DNA from: Lumbricus rubellus | Taxonomy: Eukaryota; Annelida; Clitellata; Crassiclitellata; Lumbricidae | DNA: 64,000 nt | Assembly (NCBI GenBank): GCA_945859605.1 | Contig: OX243824.1 | Span: 29,161,948-29,225,947 of the forward strand | Reading direction: 5' to 3' | Shown here: piece after piece, positions 11,111 to 23,069 of the stretch | How positions within the stretch are numbered: the first letter of the stretch is position 1 | Layout: each line of letters opens with the position of its first letter | Made by a program: the position numbers and the translations under genes | Notes under the pieces: generated by a model | The model's input: the letters and a program-made list of their open reading frames with translations, nothing else | What the model was told of the DNA's origin: nothing | Database searches by the model: none

Positions 11111-12029
11111 CGATTCATTTAAAGATTTCAAACTAATTGGTGTGGATGAAGCCCAGCTACTCGGCGCTCCACTTTCATCGGGAAAAGCGCTGGAGCAATG
11201 TCTTGAGAGTAGAACCAAAGAACTTGAGGAGAGTCTGAACAAATTAGCTCTCATAGCCAGGCAGGACGCACTCCTTATTTTGAGAAGTTCGCTCGGTACG
11301 CCTAAAATGATTTACACTCTCCGATGCCATCCAAGCGACAAACATCCCGAACTGGAGATCTACGACACCAAACTACGCCAAGGTTTAGAAAAGATATTGA
11401 ATATTTCTCTAAACGATGATCAATGGACACAAGGCTCATTGCCCATAAAGATGGGTGGTCTGGGGATTCGGAGAGCGTCTTCGCTAGCACTTCCAGCCTT
11501 TCTGGCTTCAGCTGCAAGCACTCTCCCTCTCCAGACTCTCATTCTCAGTTCTATTAATCTCGAACAGGACTCACACTTTCAATCAATGACGACCGAGTGG
11601 TGTTCCAAGACAGAATTTGATGAAGCAGGAATCATGCCAACAAATCAACAAGCATCATGGGACAAACCATTGTTGGAGAAAACTGCGATGTCACTGCTTG
11701 AAAACACAGTGGATGTATGTAACATCGCACGACTAAAAGCAGTCTCATCGCCTCACGCTAGTGATTGGCTCCATGCGTTACCGATAACCGCATGTGGACT
11801 ACGACTGGATAACGAGGATGTTCGAGTGGCCGTCGGTTTGCGACTTGGGGCCGCAATATGTGAACCACACACTTGCGCCTGCGGAGCTCAAATCGACGCC
11901 AGAGGCAGCCACGGCCTGTCTTGCTCTCTCGGTTTCGGTCGAATAGCTCGACACAGCACGATCAACGACATTATACACCGCTCTCTTTCAAAAGCAGGAG
12001 TCCCGTCCATTAAAGAGCGACCAGGACTA
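11109..12029 (+). pseudogene. RLE-type LINE copy, first part, interrupted by a solo LTR
   Basis: Open frame beginning within the region downstream of the RT active site (VDEAQLLGAPLSSGKALEQC, DALLILRSSLGTPKMIYTLR, LPIKMGGLGIRRASSLALPA, SPHASDWLHALPITACGLRL, knuckle CEPHTCACG...HGLSC). It runs to PSIKERPGL at 12029, where a 4.28-kb LTR is inserted. The frame resumes exactly at 16311. Apart from the insertion the coding sequence from 11139 to the stop is uninterrupted. The copy is 5' truncated at a TAA tract. Confidence 0.85.
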
Positions 12030-15000
12030 TGTGGCGGACCTACCCGTCTCGTCACAAGCGGCACAAGCCCCCTCGCCGCCGGCGCATCGACCGACGCACG
12101 AGGGGTCGCGAGCTGGGCCTCTCGACTCGGGCGCTGCTCCCTTGCTCCAAATTGATCGGAGCCGCCCGAGTCGCTCTCTCGCCGGTGTACGCTCTCAGTG
12201 TAACGGGCCGCCAAGGCGCCGTCGCTCCCTTCACTATCCGGCCAAGACGGCTCTGAAACGGTTGCTCGGGAGAGGGTATAGAGCTCGGAGGCGTTGGAGT
12301 CCGACTCTGCCCCGTCCGCGGCCACCGGGTGGGTAGCAACCTGAGCGCCAGGATGGCCGCCTGTGCTCAAATCAGGGTTCGCTCCTCTCCGGGCAGACGA
12401 CCCTCGCTTGGAGCTCCCCTTCACGGCCACGGGCTTCTTCGTTCGCTTGCCCGACCGTCCAGACCGCCGCCTTATCATATTACACGCCACAGCTCGTGTA
12501 CTGGTGCCACCGACGGGCATCACCGAAGTTTGTCTTCTCTCGCCCGGCCAAAACGCGCGGAACCAAGGCCACTCGAGGGGTCCGAGCCCCAAGCCTCGCC
12601 AAAATGACATTATCAACTTCGAAACCAGGGAATGGAAAACACGGACAATATACTAGGTCGCTGCGTCGATTCGCAAACGGCAACCTAACCAGCTGGTACC
12701 AGGATCAATTTTACAACACCCAGTACGACCAGGTAGTTGTGTCGATCGATCGGCGGCCGGAGATCCGGACGACCGCCGTCAATTTGTTTCACTGAGGTAA
12801 CTGAGACGCCGAGTCGGTCTTCAAAGAAAAGACGGACCGCTCGCTCTCCTCGCGTTCCCCGTCTCTTTCGCCCGTAGGCTACTGCGCTGAGTGCGGCCTC
12901 GCGCCGACTTCAAGAATGACCAGAAACCGTCTGCCCGTAGGCGATTTACTTCACACGGCCGAACCGTCGGCTCCGAGGGTGTCCAGAAATTCCCTCCTTC
13001 AACTCACTGTCTGTTTGCCTGTAGCAAGCCCGCTTCACGCGGCCGAACTGTCGCCACCGAGAGGGGCCTTCAAATTCGCTCTCCCTCTTCGTTCACTGAC
13101 TTGCTCGCCCGTAGGCGTTGACCTGTATGCGGCTTCGCGCCGACTTCGAACTTTGCCCGGAAAACACTCTGACTCGCGCTCGACACCGGTCAGACCAGCA
13201 TCGGTTAAAAACTGGCGCGCTTAAAAGGCCTGGGAGCTAGCAATGCAATTAGCTAACGCCTAGGACCTAGGGTATCAAATTAGAGGCTGGTAACTGACAT
13301 TAAATGACGATGACGATGAACCATTAACTACCCCGACGGATCGGTTGGCTGCGACCGATACGTTCGTTGCCGGCCTGGTAACAGAGGCGCACCGGCAACG
13401 AACCTTACAGGGCCTGTGACGATATTTCCCTTCTCTCTCTCCCTGCTCGTTAAGGGGAGGAAAGATGCGGCACGGAACAGGTAACACGGTAGTGAAGACC
13501 GCTTGTCGATAGCTCACTCCGTCGATAAGTTATGAATGAATTAAGACCCACGGCGCGTAGCCTCGGGGCACTCTTCCCGGGCCGACGGAGGCCTGATCTG
13601 ATCGGTATCGCGGCGTGAAGGCTGCGGGCACTCAATCGAGCCTACGCCGAAGGAACCAACACTCACAAGGATGAACTGACGATGAATCTATGGGCAGAAC
13701 ACGCCCGTCGATCACCCTGACAAATTTCACGTTGATCGGACCACGGGGGACGAACCGCGCGCGTCGCTCTATCAAGAATCGCGGGCGCGGGGCGTAGCCC
13801 GGGGAAAGACCGGTAGCGAACCTTCGACAACGTATTCAATGGAAACCAGTAGAGCGACAGTCAAGCTCTCAATATATTATCACTCACACACTTCTCCTGC
13901 ACAGTTTGACACCAAGAACGTGCAAATCGGTCAACAGACGGCAAAGCTGCCGCGAGAGCGGGGCTCTACGCGCGCCTTGAAATTCAGAATCAAATGATAT
14001 TGCGGGGAAGACCGGGTGGCCTCCCTTCTAACGTAAATATCTCGAAAACCGTTCTACGGGCACTCACCGGTGCCGTGAGATGGATCAAGCAGCGGTCCTC
14101 GCTGCGTAGTTTGACACTAGCCGCTCGACGATCGGACGAAAACCGACCGAGATATCGTCAATCAAAGTTAACACACACAACCAACACTGACAAATTCAAC
14201 GGTCACTGCACCGACCTCTCGCCGCGAGCAGGAAGGGCAGAATTATCTGAGTGACCTGAGAGGGGAACCAACTGAATGTAACGGACTAGGCCAACGCGCG
14301 CCTATCCCTTGTTTTACGATGCGCGGCGCCCGTTCGGAAGGACGAGCGCCTCAAGATGCACTGAATACCGGTGTCGGCCGCTTGGTCTCGGCCGACGATG
14401 AAACACTGACTCTAGCTGACACTGAACGAACTCTCAACACCGTGCAGAAAACTCACCACGCGCGTCGTGCGCCGGAGTGGACTCAACCCTTAACTCTCGA
14501 ACACGCCGGTATGGCTAGCGATCACTCGACGCGGCCCTGCTACTCGGCCGAACGACAGACCAAAGTGTAAAGGAAAGATAATCGTTAGTCAAAGAATCGT
14601 TTTGTTATGCATGTATATCTATAAAGAGGCTCGGCGGCCGACAGAGTATGGCCGACCGCCTACACGCCTACACGACGGGGTCACTCTGTATTACGTATCT
14701 TATGTTTTTCGCGTTCTCCTGCAGACTTGAGGCGCTGCAGCGTCGCCTTCACAGACCTGTGCTAGCGCGCGTGCTCGGGGGCGGGTGCCGAAGCCGTCCG
14801 ACCGAGGCGCGAGTGCAAAACCAACGATGTTTCAATTGAACTACAAGGTTTGATTTTCTGAACTGAATAAACAACGGAAAAGTGATTTGTCACAAGAGGA
14901 AAGAAACTCGTACGGCGCTCCGAGAGCGAGCGCGCCCTCAGACCCGGCGCTGAGGCGACGCCAACAAAGCTTTCAACGAGGCAGGTAGCACCCTCTTTCT

Positions 15001-16310
15001 AAAGCCACGGATGAAAATAATCAGTTGACTGTCGACAGTGAAGTCAACGGCTGATCGATCGATTCGGAGCGGTCAATCGTCGATGGAAAAGATGAGTACA
15101 GAATTGTTTACTCCCCGAGGGCAGCCCGAGTGCGGCCGCTGCTCCCCGTCCTCGGACCACTGGCGCCGAGGCGTCGCCGACCGAACACTTCACGAGGTAG
15201 TTCTACCTGCTGACTCTACCAGTCGAAACTATCCACCTTCTGCTGGAGGGGATTCAGAAACCAGACGACAATGAGTGTGCTCTGAAAACGAGCGATTGGA
15301 AACACGGTATCAATTCACGTACGAGCCCTACCCGCGGCGCCCGTGGCCGTGCGGTGCCGAAGCGCAGCGACCGGGACGTCCGACGGGTGAATGATGAGTT
15401 AGCGCGGATATATGAATGTATATTAAGATTTCAACGGCCGAAGCCGGTCACCAAGTAACTGTCACACAACGTAGCTGATCGAGCAGGGAGGGAGCCCAAA
15501 CCCTTACCCTACCGAACCTTTCGCATGCACCACGGAACGGGTCTTCCGACGGTCGGGGACCGCGGATAATCGAACCGGTATCAGTTTGCCCTCGAACTCT
15601 TAACCGAAACAGCTATGACGCAGATTAGCCGGGTTAGCAGCTATCGATACGCCACTGGATACGTTTGGCCGGTAAACGACGTCGAATACCAAGGTATTGA
15701 GTGGTCGTCAGCGCGCCGTATATGTCGTGATAAATGCAGAATCATACACAGAGTGTTGTCTTGCTACACCTATCCGATACTTAAGCACTGCAGCGTGTGG
15801 CAGGCTTTATTCCACGGATGTTTTAGTGAAAAATATAGATGTAGCTCTCTATATCCAGTCATTGACCGATACACGTAAATTCGACCGTAATTCGAATAAA
15901 ATTCATATCTTTCGATCGGTTACAGTTATCGCTTAGCTCTCAACGGCAATTCGACAGCCCGATAATTTATCTTTCGAACGGTGTATTCAGAAATTCGATA
16001 TCATTATCCGCGCAAATTTCATATGCGCCCAAAGTCAAAAGTTGCTGTCTGCACACTATACTTTGGCTATAAAACACGAATCGGTCTTCCGTAGGTGAAA
16101 CTTTCCACCGTGAATTTTGACCGCTTAACGCCCCATGGCAAACTTGTAGCGAAACGATTTACCGGACGACTCGCATATACCGCGAATTTGTATCGGCCAT
16201 AGCTCCGGCGCTATAAGGAATCCCGCGACCCGACTTTGGCCGCCCATGTATTGTCAGTTACCAGCTTATGTTTCATATTCGAAAATTCGTCTTGTGGCAT
16301 TTCCGCCACA
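12030..16310 (-). mobile_element. Solo LTR of the Ty3/Gypsy element, inserted in an RLE LINE
   Basis: Begins TGTGGCGG and ends CCGCCACA, the same termini as the Gypsy LTRs at 51573 and 63183. ACTA lies on both sides (12026-12029 and 16311-16314), a 4-bp target duplication whose removal restores the host frame. It is 4281 bp, about 1 kb longer than the LTR at 51573-54794; the extra sequence lies mainly between about 14160 and 15480. On the minus strand, 12610-12030 contains the LTR-borne start of the gag frame, open to the LTR edge. No internal region is present, so it is the product of LTR-LTR recombination. Confidence 0.9.
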
Positions 16311-16796
16311 ACTACTTCGAACAGATGGTAGACGACCAGACGGCCTTACCATGATTCCATGGCGTGTGGGTCGTTATCTTGTGTGGAATGCGACAGTGGT
16401 AGACACTCTTGCACCATCATATATCCAGGCCACGGCTTCGACGGCGGGCGCGGCTGCCGAGATTGCAACGGAGAGGAAAAATACTAAATACGCCGCTCTT
16501 GCAAACACTCACTTTTTTGTCCCTCTTGCCCTTGAGACTCTAGGTTCCATTTGTACTATTGGTCTCGACTTTTTATCAGATTTAGGCCGCATTCTATCAC
16601 TGTCTTCCGGTGATCTGAGAGAGACCTGCTTTTTGCTGCAACGCCTCTCTATTACTGTCCAGCGCTTCAACTCGGTGGCCTTTCGAGGCACTTTGGCTGA
16701 GCCGAGGCCGGAAGACGTGTGACTGTAGCTGTAGCTTTTCTGTTTTTTGTGTGTGTTTCCTGTTGTTGATGTGTTTTCTTGAAGATATTAAAACAA
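16311..16796 (+). pseudogene. RLE-type LINE copy, second part after the solo LTR
   Basis: Continues the frame broken at 12029: LRTDGRRPDGLTMIPW (nuclease RPD motif), YLVWNATVVDTLAPSY, AAEIATERKNTKYAAL, LETLGSICTIGLDFLSDLGR, CFLLQRLSITVQRFNSVAFR, stop at about 16722. The expected nuclease WDATV Asp is Asn here (WNATV), so the active site looks damaged. The 3' UTR ends GAAGATATTAAAACAATTATAATAAT (B-type). Confidence 0.85.
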
Positions 16797-16797
16797 T

Positions 16798-16861
<64 letters not shown>

Positions 16862-16863
16862 GA

Positions 16864-16921
<58 letters not shown>

Positions 16922-16936
16922 GAAATAATAATAACA
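16797..16936 (+). repeat. (TAA)n tract with AGAAATAAT interruptions
   Basis: About 45 units. AGAAATAAT interrupts it at about 16860 and 16920, a 60-bp period suggesting a duplicated half. Confidence 0.9.
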
Positions 16937-18067
16937 ATTCGGAAACTTATTCGTACATTTCCTGCGGGTTCGGCGGGAGGACCAGACGGACTACGACCGC
17001 AGCACATCCTGGAGATGATCAACTCGCCAGACGCTGGACCGGCTCTTGTCTTGGCCATCACGGCCTTTGTGAACTTGCTACTAGAAGGCACCTGTCACGA
17101 GTCTATACGTCCATTGCTATTCGGCGGCACTTTATTCGCCTTACGGAAAAAAATCGGATGGTCTTCGCCCAATCGTAATTGGCTACTTCTGGCGTAGGCT
17201 AACATCCAAGGGAGCAAACGCTTACGCTATACCAAAGCTGACATCATACCTTTCGCCACAGCAAGTAGGAGTTGGTGTACCTGGTGGAGCGGAAGCTGCG
17301 GTCCATGCTACTCGTCGCTTTCTACAATCTTTAGACACGGAATCCATTCTCGTAAAACTCGACATCTCCAACGCTTTCAACAGTTTATGTCGATCTCGAA
17401 TGCTGACCGCGATCAATGATTTAATTCCTGAAATAGCACCATACTGTCACCTGGCCTACGCTGAGCAATCTCAATTGAAGTACGGTACCTTTGTCATACA
17501 GTCTGGAGTTGGACCCCAACAGGGTGATCCTCTGGGCCCTTTGCTTTTCTGCTTACCGTTGCAACCGTCACTTGCCAGACTATCTTCACCATTGGCCTTC
17601 GGTTACCTCGATGACATCTCTCTGGGTGGACCAACGACAGGAGTAGCAGAAGACATCGAGACCCTAGAAAAGGATTGCGCTGATCTGGGTCTGACCTTTA
17701 ACAGAAAAAAATGTGAATTGATTGCTAAAGATCCTCAACTTATCAACCACAAATCGTTTAATCACTTTGAATACACCGATCCAGACTCAGCAACACTGCT
17801 CGGAGCTCCGCTATCCACAGGTGCAACTTTGAGTCAAGCCCTAGAATCACGAGCGGAGGAGCTAGAAAAATCTTTGTCAAGACTAACCATGATAACCCGT
17901 CAGGACGCCCTGCTGATTCTCAGACACTCACTTGGCACTCCTAGACTAATCTACACTTTGAGATGTGCTCCATGCGTAAATCATCCGGTTTTAGAAACTT
18001 ATGATAAAATCCTAAGGAAGGGTTTACAACGCATCCTGAACATTGACTTCACTGACAGGCAACGATT
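16937..18067 (+). pseudogene. RLE-type LINE copy: reverse transcriptase, both ends truncated
   Basis: Starts in FPAGSAGGPDGLRPQHILEM directly after the TAA tract. One frameshift near 17150 separates RPLLFGGTLFALRKK from IVIGYFWRRL. RT is then open to 18067, with VKLDISNAFNSL, QQGDPLGPLLFCLPLQ, AFGYLDDISLGG (17590-17625), DALLILRHSLGTPRLIYTLR and LQRILNIDFTDRQR. It stops abruptly at a junction with sequence from another copy's N-terminal region. No nuclease domain. Confidence 0.85.
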
Positions 18068-18392
18068 GTCTCAGATTGTCGCCAGACCGAGCGTGGGTCG
18101 GCTTCTAACAACAATCACTTCTACACTAGTAACGCAGCGAGTCAGTCGATGGATTATTCTCTTCGAGTATTTTGAAGCGTTTTGGATTAACGCGAGCTCG
18201 TTACGTCTTGATTTTTATATCTTTGGATTTCTATTGACACCAGGATCAATTATATCTACACATTTTCTTGAATCAAAATCAGGTTTTTTCAACATTATAA
18301 AGTTAAATTTCATGATCTATGCAACTTAAACGTGGAATATAACGTTACGATCTGCATCAGCTTAACGGCTACGCTATGTCATAAACGTTGCC
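18068..18392 (+). repeat. Junction patch plus RLE-LINE 5' untranslated region
   Basis: Positions 18077-18114 repeat 18770-18804 (CCAGACCGAGCGTGGGTCGG...ACAACAATCA), a displaced scrap of N-terminal coding sequence. From 18130 the ~185-bp module shared with 6634-6817 follows, then about 80 bp leading to the coding start at 18393. The order suggests that the copy at 18393 owns this 5' UTR. Confidence 0.65.
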
Positions 18393-18989
18393 ATGACAAC
18401 GCATCGTCGTCCGTTGGCGGATTATATAACGTCGCCCGTTCGTGCGTCGCAAAAAGCTAAAAGCGTATGCAGCGTATGCAGATCGTTAAGGCTGATTCAT
18501 AACAAAGACGGGAAGATTCATCTTCACGGCCCTCGTACTCAGCCATGTCCAGGGTCGCATAGACTACCTCTCGGAGCGAGCTGCAGCCAGGATGTGACTC
18601 AAGAGGCAAACGAACGCCGTTTGACGGATGATGCTGAATCGACGTCAACAGGGATGGAAGCCAGTGGACAAGTATCAGTTGAAGAAGCCGGAGGGGATGA
18701 AACCATCGAGAACACGAACCCTCACCCGACGATGCGATACAGAATCTTGAAACGCATCCCAAAAGGCGCCAGACCGAGCGTGGGTCGGCTTCTAACAACA
18801 ATCATCAACAAAATCCTCATCGATCCAGACAATCCTTCACACTGGCACATGATGTTGACATTCGGCGCCGGAATTCTGGAGCAACCGAAGAGAGGAGGCA
18901 AGCGCCACAATTTGACAACGACAATCAAAACCAGGGTTAACAGCTTTCTCGCAGACTGGCCACGCAAGTGGGCAGAGATCACTGCATAG
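18393..18989 (+). pseudogene. RLE-LINE N-terminal region with zinc finger
   Basis: A 198-codon frame opening MTTHRRPLADYITSPVRAS. Around residues 25-57 it has CSVCRSLRLIHNKDGKIHLH followed by GPRTQPCPGSH. This is a Cys-x2-Cys...His...Cys finger with the NKDG and CPGS features I associate with small zinc-binding DNA or RNA contacts. The second half (RPSVGRLLTTIINKILID, LEQPKRGGKRHNLTTTIKTR) is the linker that also appears in the copy at 46384-46615. An in-frame TAG at 18987-18989 ends it, but homology continues in frame after the stop. It is the only copy here that keeps the N-terminal finger. Confidence 0.75.
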
Positions 18990-21443
18990 GACTTCACGAA
19001 CAACAGCTACAGACGTAAGGCCGACCTAAGCGACGAGCAGACAATGGCAGCAGCTGTAGCATCCAAATTGGAAGACGGCAACATTAGAGCTGCTGTAAGA
19101 ATTCTATGCTCGAGCGACAAACCGGCAAACGCGAACCAAGAGACGCTGGAGGAATTACGATCGAAGCATCCTGAGCCTCCTAACGACCGACCTGTCATCA
19201 CACCAACGCCTCGATTGGCGTCCTTACAGATCAGTGATGAGCAGATGAGGGGACACATGCGATCCTTTCCAGCTGGCTCTTCAGGTGGACCGGACGGCAT
19301 TCGACCACAGCACCTGATGGATCTGGTGACTTGTTCCGATATTGGAAAGGGACTCGTGGAAGCCATCACAGGGCTGGTCAACCTACTCCTGACAGGAGTC
19401 TGTCCAGCGCAGATCAGACCGATCTTGTTCGGCGGAACGCTCATCGCACTGCGGAAGAAGACTTGGAGGCCTGCGTCCGATAGTGATCGGCTACTACTGG
19501 CGCCGACTAACATCTAAGAGCGCCAACTCCAGCACCGTTGAAAAAGCAGCAACATACCTCGCACCGCGCCAGGTCGGAGTGGGATTGCCAGGAGGGGCGG
19601 AAGCGGCATGCCACGCGGCGAGGAGATTCCTAACGGAAATGCCCAGCGACTCAATCATGGTAAAACTGGATTTCAAAAATGCATTCAACAGCCTGCATAG
19701 AGATCGCATGCTTCTGGCATTGGACGAGATCGCGCCAGAGCTGACACCATACAGCCGCCTCGCATACGCCGAAGCCACAATACTGCAGTTCGGAAAATAC
19801 ACACTGCTCTCACAAGTCGGTCCCCAACAGGGTGACCCACTAGGACCATTGCTGTTCTGCATACCGCTGCAGCCAATCCTGCTGAACCTGTCCTCAGTTC
19901 TAACGTTAGGTTATCTGGACGATTTAACATGCGGCCGTGGTAGCGGATGACGTGATAGAGATAGAGCGTCAATGCGGCCTCATGGGCCTTGAACTCAACC
20001 GTGAAAAGTGTGAGGTGATTTCAATATCGGACGAATGGAGGAAACATCCGGCTCTGCATCAGTTCAGCCCAGTAGCCGTGGAAGATGCCTGTCTGCTGGG
20101 AGCGCCTCTATCACCGGATAATGCCTTAACAACATGCCTGGAATTTCGATGCTCCGAGCTGGCACTTGCAGTCTCAAGACTGGAAAACATCGCAAAACAT
20201 GATGCGCTGGTACTGTTAAGAAATGCCCTATGCTCTCAAAAAGTGCTGCACATGCTGAGATGTTTCCCCTGCTATGAACACCCGCTGCTGGAAAAGTATG
20301 ATGGAATACAGAGAAGAGGACTTTCGTCAATTCTAAACATCAGCCTGAATGACACTCAATGGCACCAAGCTTCTCTACCAGTTAGGATGGGAGGACTGGG
20401 CATACGTCGGGCCGCCTCGCTTGCACTACCCGCCTTCTTGGCTTCCGCTGCGAGCACCCGCGCTCTCCAGTCATCTATGCTGGGCCATGTTCGACCAGAC
20501 CAGGACGAGCAGGAGGAACGTATGCTGCAACTATGGTTGGTAGAAAGTCAAACAACACGACCAGACAACCAGGCAGCATAAAAACAAGCATGTTGGGACG
20601 GTCCACTTATAGAAAAGATGAAGGACTCACTGATAGAAGGATGCAACGACGAATACCATCAAGCAAGGCTGAAAGCAACAGCGGCGCCTCACGCTGGAGA
20701 CTGGCTATTCGCACTCCCGCTCTCATCATGTGGATTACGAATGGATGACGAGACAATCAGAGTGGCAGTGGGTCTGAGATTGGGAACGATGACCTGCGAG
20801 CCCCACACGTGCCCTTGTGGGATGAATGTCACTGCAGAGGGTTCGCATGGTCTATCATGTAGCCTAGGCCCGGGACGAATAGCCAGACACGCAAATCTAA
20901 ACGACATCATAAGCCGAAGTCTTACACAAGCTGGAATGCCGAACATCAAGGAACCACCCGGTCTCTCACGCACTGATGGAAAAAGACCCGACGGGATGAC
21001 TTTGATTCCGTGGCGAGGAGGACGCAGCCTCGTGTGGGATGCCACCGTAATAGACACGGTTGCTCCTTCCTACCTACATGCCTCGGCTGCAACGGCGGGG
21101 GCTGCAGCTGAATTGGCGGACACGAGAAAAACTGTCAAGTACGACCACCTGTTGGCCAACCACCACTTTGTCCCCGTGGCCATGGAGACCCTGGGCCCAA
21201 TTAACAACAATGGACTTGATTTTATTAGGGACCTTGGAAAATGTCTAACACTAATCTCTGGAGATATTAGAGAGACATCTTACCTTTTCAACGCCTTTTT
21301 GCCACCATCCAACGCTTTAATGCTATTTCTTTCCGAGACACTTTTGCCCAACCAGACATGCATATGCGCACTATCGAGTGAGCCGTTCCAGATCAACATT
21401 ATTTATATCTCCGGTTATTGTTTGATGTTGATATTGATAGTTT
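18990..21443 (+). pseudogene. RLE-type LINE, near full-length copy: RT, knuckle, nuclease
   Basis: Continues the frame from 18393. AAAVASKLEDGNIRAAVRIL precedes RT (FPAGSSGGPDGIRPQHLMDL). A frameshift near 19465 splits the GGLRPIVIG block, and another near 19930 falls just after GYLDDLT. A stop at 20579 interrupts the linker, and a last frameshift near 21290 scrambles the C-terminus. In between, the knuckle CEPHTCPCG...HGLSC (about 20800-20860) and the nuclease KRPDGMTLIPW...LVWDATVIDT (about 20980-21060) are intact. With the 5' UTR and the region at 18393 it gives the full domain order: zinc finger, RT, knuckle, RLE, then a C-type TAA tail. Dead through four or more lesions. Confidence 0.85.
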
Positions 21444-21461
21444 AATAATAATAATAATAAC

Positions 21462-21497
<36 letters not shown>

Positions 21498-21499
21498 TA
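21444..21499 (+). repeat. (TAA)n tract
   Basis: About 17 units with one CAA; tail of the preceding copy and insertion point of the next. Confidence 0.9.
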
Positions 21500-22998
21500 T
21501 GCATGGTTTGAGACCACAACACGTCCTGGAACTACTCAACGACCAAGCCGCAGGTCCAGGGCTACTGAAAGCTGTGACGGCTTTGATGAATCTACTTCTG
21601 GCTGGAGTCTGCCCACAAGAGCTGCGTCCGATCATTTTCGGTGGCACCCTGTTCGCCCTCAAGAAAAGTTCAGGAGGCCTTAGACCAATCGTCATTGGCT
21701 ACTTGTGGCGCAGACTTGCCTCGAAATGTGCAAATGCTCACATAATCCCTTTAGTGGCGCCTCAACTATCCCCAAAACAACTGGGAGTCGGGGTTTCAGT
21801 AGGAATCGAAGCCGCAATTCACGCTACAAGAAGATTCTTGGAACAGATGAATGAAAACTCCATTGTCATCAAACTCGATTTAGCAAATGCCTTCAATAGT
21901 CTACATCGCGACAAAATGCTTTTCTCATTGTCAGAATGGTGCCCTGAACTTTACGACTACTGCCATCTTTCGTACGCTGAGCCGTCTATCTTGAAGTATG
22001 GCAACTTCACTCTTCAATCGCAAGAAGGTCCGCAACAAGGGGATCCTCTAGGTCCTGTCTTGTTTTGCCTGCCACTTCAAGAAATTTTGTCTCATTTACG
22101 ATCACCAATAGCATTCGGTTATTTGGATGATCTCACGTTAGGAGGCACGCATGAGGTAGTTTGTGAGGACGTGGTGGCTATCACGGAAGGATGCGCCCGC
22201 TTGGGTTTAATCGTCAACAACTCTAAATGTGAGGTGATTTCCAAAGACGCAGACATCACCCTGACAGAACCGGCTAACCAATTCAAGCGTGTACATCCAT
22301 CTTCAGCAGAGCTGCTTGGCGCACCACTTGTCTCGCAAGAATCACTCACCAACACTCTAGACACTCTCGTTTCGAATTTGTCAAGAGGAATGGAAAAACT
22401 TGAGCAGATACCTAAGCAGGACGCACTCCTGATACTGCGGTGCTCAATAGGGGCTCCGAGGCTGATACATATTCTGCGGTGCATGCCCTGCTGCGACCAC
22501 CCTGGCCTCATGAAATTCGACGAGGAGTTGCGAGCTGGGACTGAAAACATTCTTAATATCGCTCGATCAATGGTCACTCGCTACCCTGCCAATCAGGATG
22601 GGCGGTCTGGGAATAAGGAGAGCATCTTCGTTGGCACTTCCAGCAATTTTAGCCTCAGCCGCAAGATCTCAACTCACCCAATCGCTCATCCTCGCACTAA
22701 CACAGGTTCCAGACGACTCTGTGATGAAAACATACAGAACCAGATGGCAACAGAGCTCCACGGAAACAATTAAATTACCAGCTTCTGACAGCAAGCAGTC
22801 CTCATGGGACATACCTCTTTTATCAGCAGAATTATCAGAGATCACATCACGCGCTGCCGACTCGTATGATAAGGCAAGACTCAATGCGATTCAAGCTCCA
22901 CATGCTTCGGACTGGCCCTTCCACTGGCTGCCCCGGGTTTAAGACTCAGCGACGAGGAGATGAGGGTGGGAGTAGGCTTGAGACTTGGAGTACTCTGA
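21500..22998 (+). pseudogene. RLE-type LINE copy: intact RT, truncated before the nuclease
   Basis: The frame opens in HGLRPQHVLELLNDQAAGPG directly from the TAA tract. RT is uninterrupted to about 22560, with GGTLFALKKSSGGLRPIVIG, YLWRRLASKCAN, IKLDLANAFNSLHRDKM, QQGDPLGPVLFCLPLQ and the FGYLDDLTLGG box (about 22115-22150). A frameshift near 22561 moves the thumb into another frame (MGGLGIRRASSLALPA, 22598-22942). A second shift follows HASDW, and the sequence ends at 22998 in VGLRLG before the zinc knuckle. The nuclease is missing, so the copy is truncated at both ends by TAA tracts. Confidence 0.85.
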
Positions 22999-23018
22999 TT
23001 TTAGAGGAATATAGCAAT

Positions 23019-23067
<49 letters not shown>
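23019..23067 (+). repeat. (TAA)n tract
   Basis: About 16 units joining a 3'-truncated copy to a 5'-truncated copy. Confidence 0.9.
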
Positions 23068-23069
<2 letters not shown>

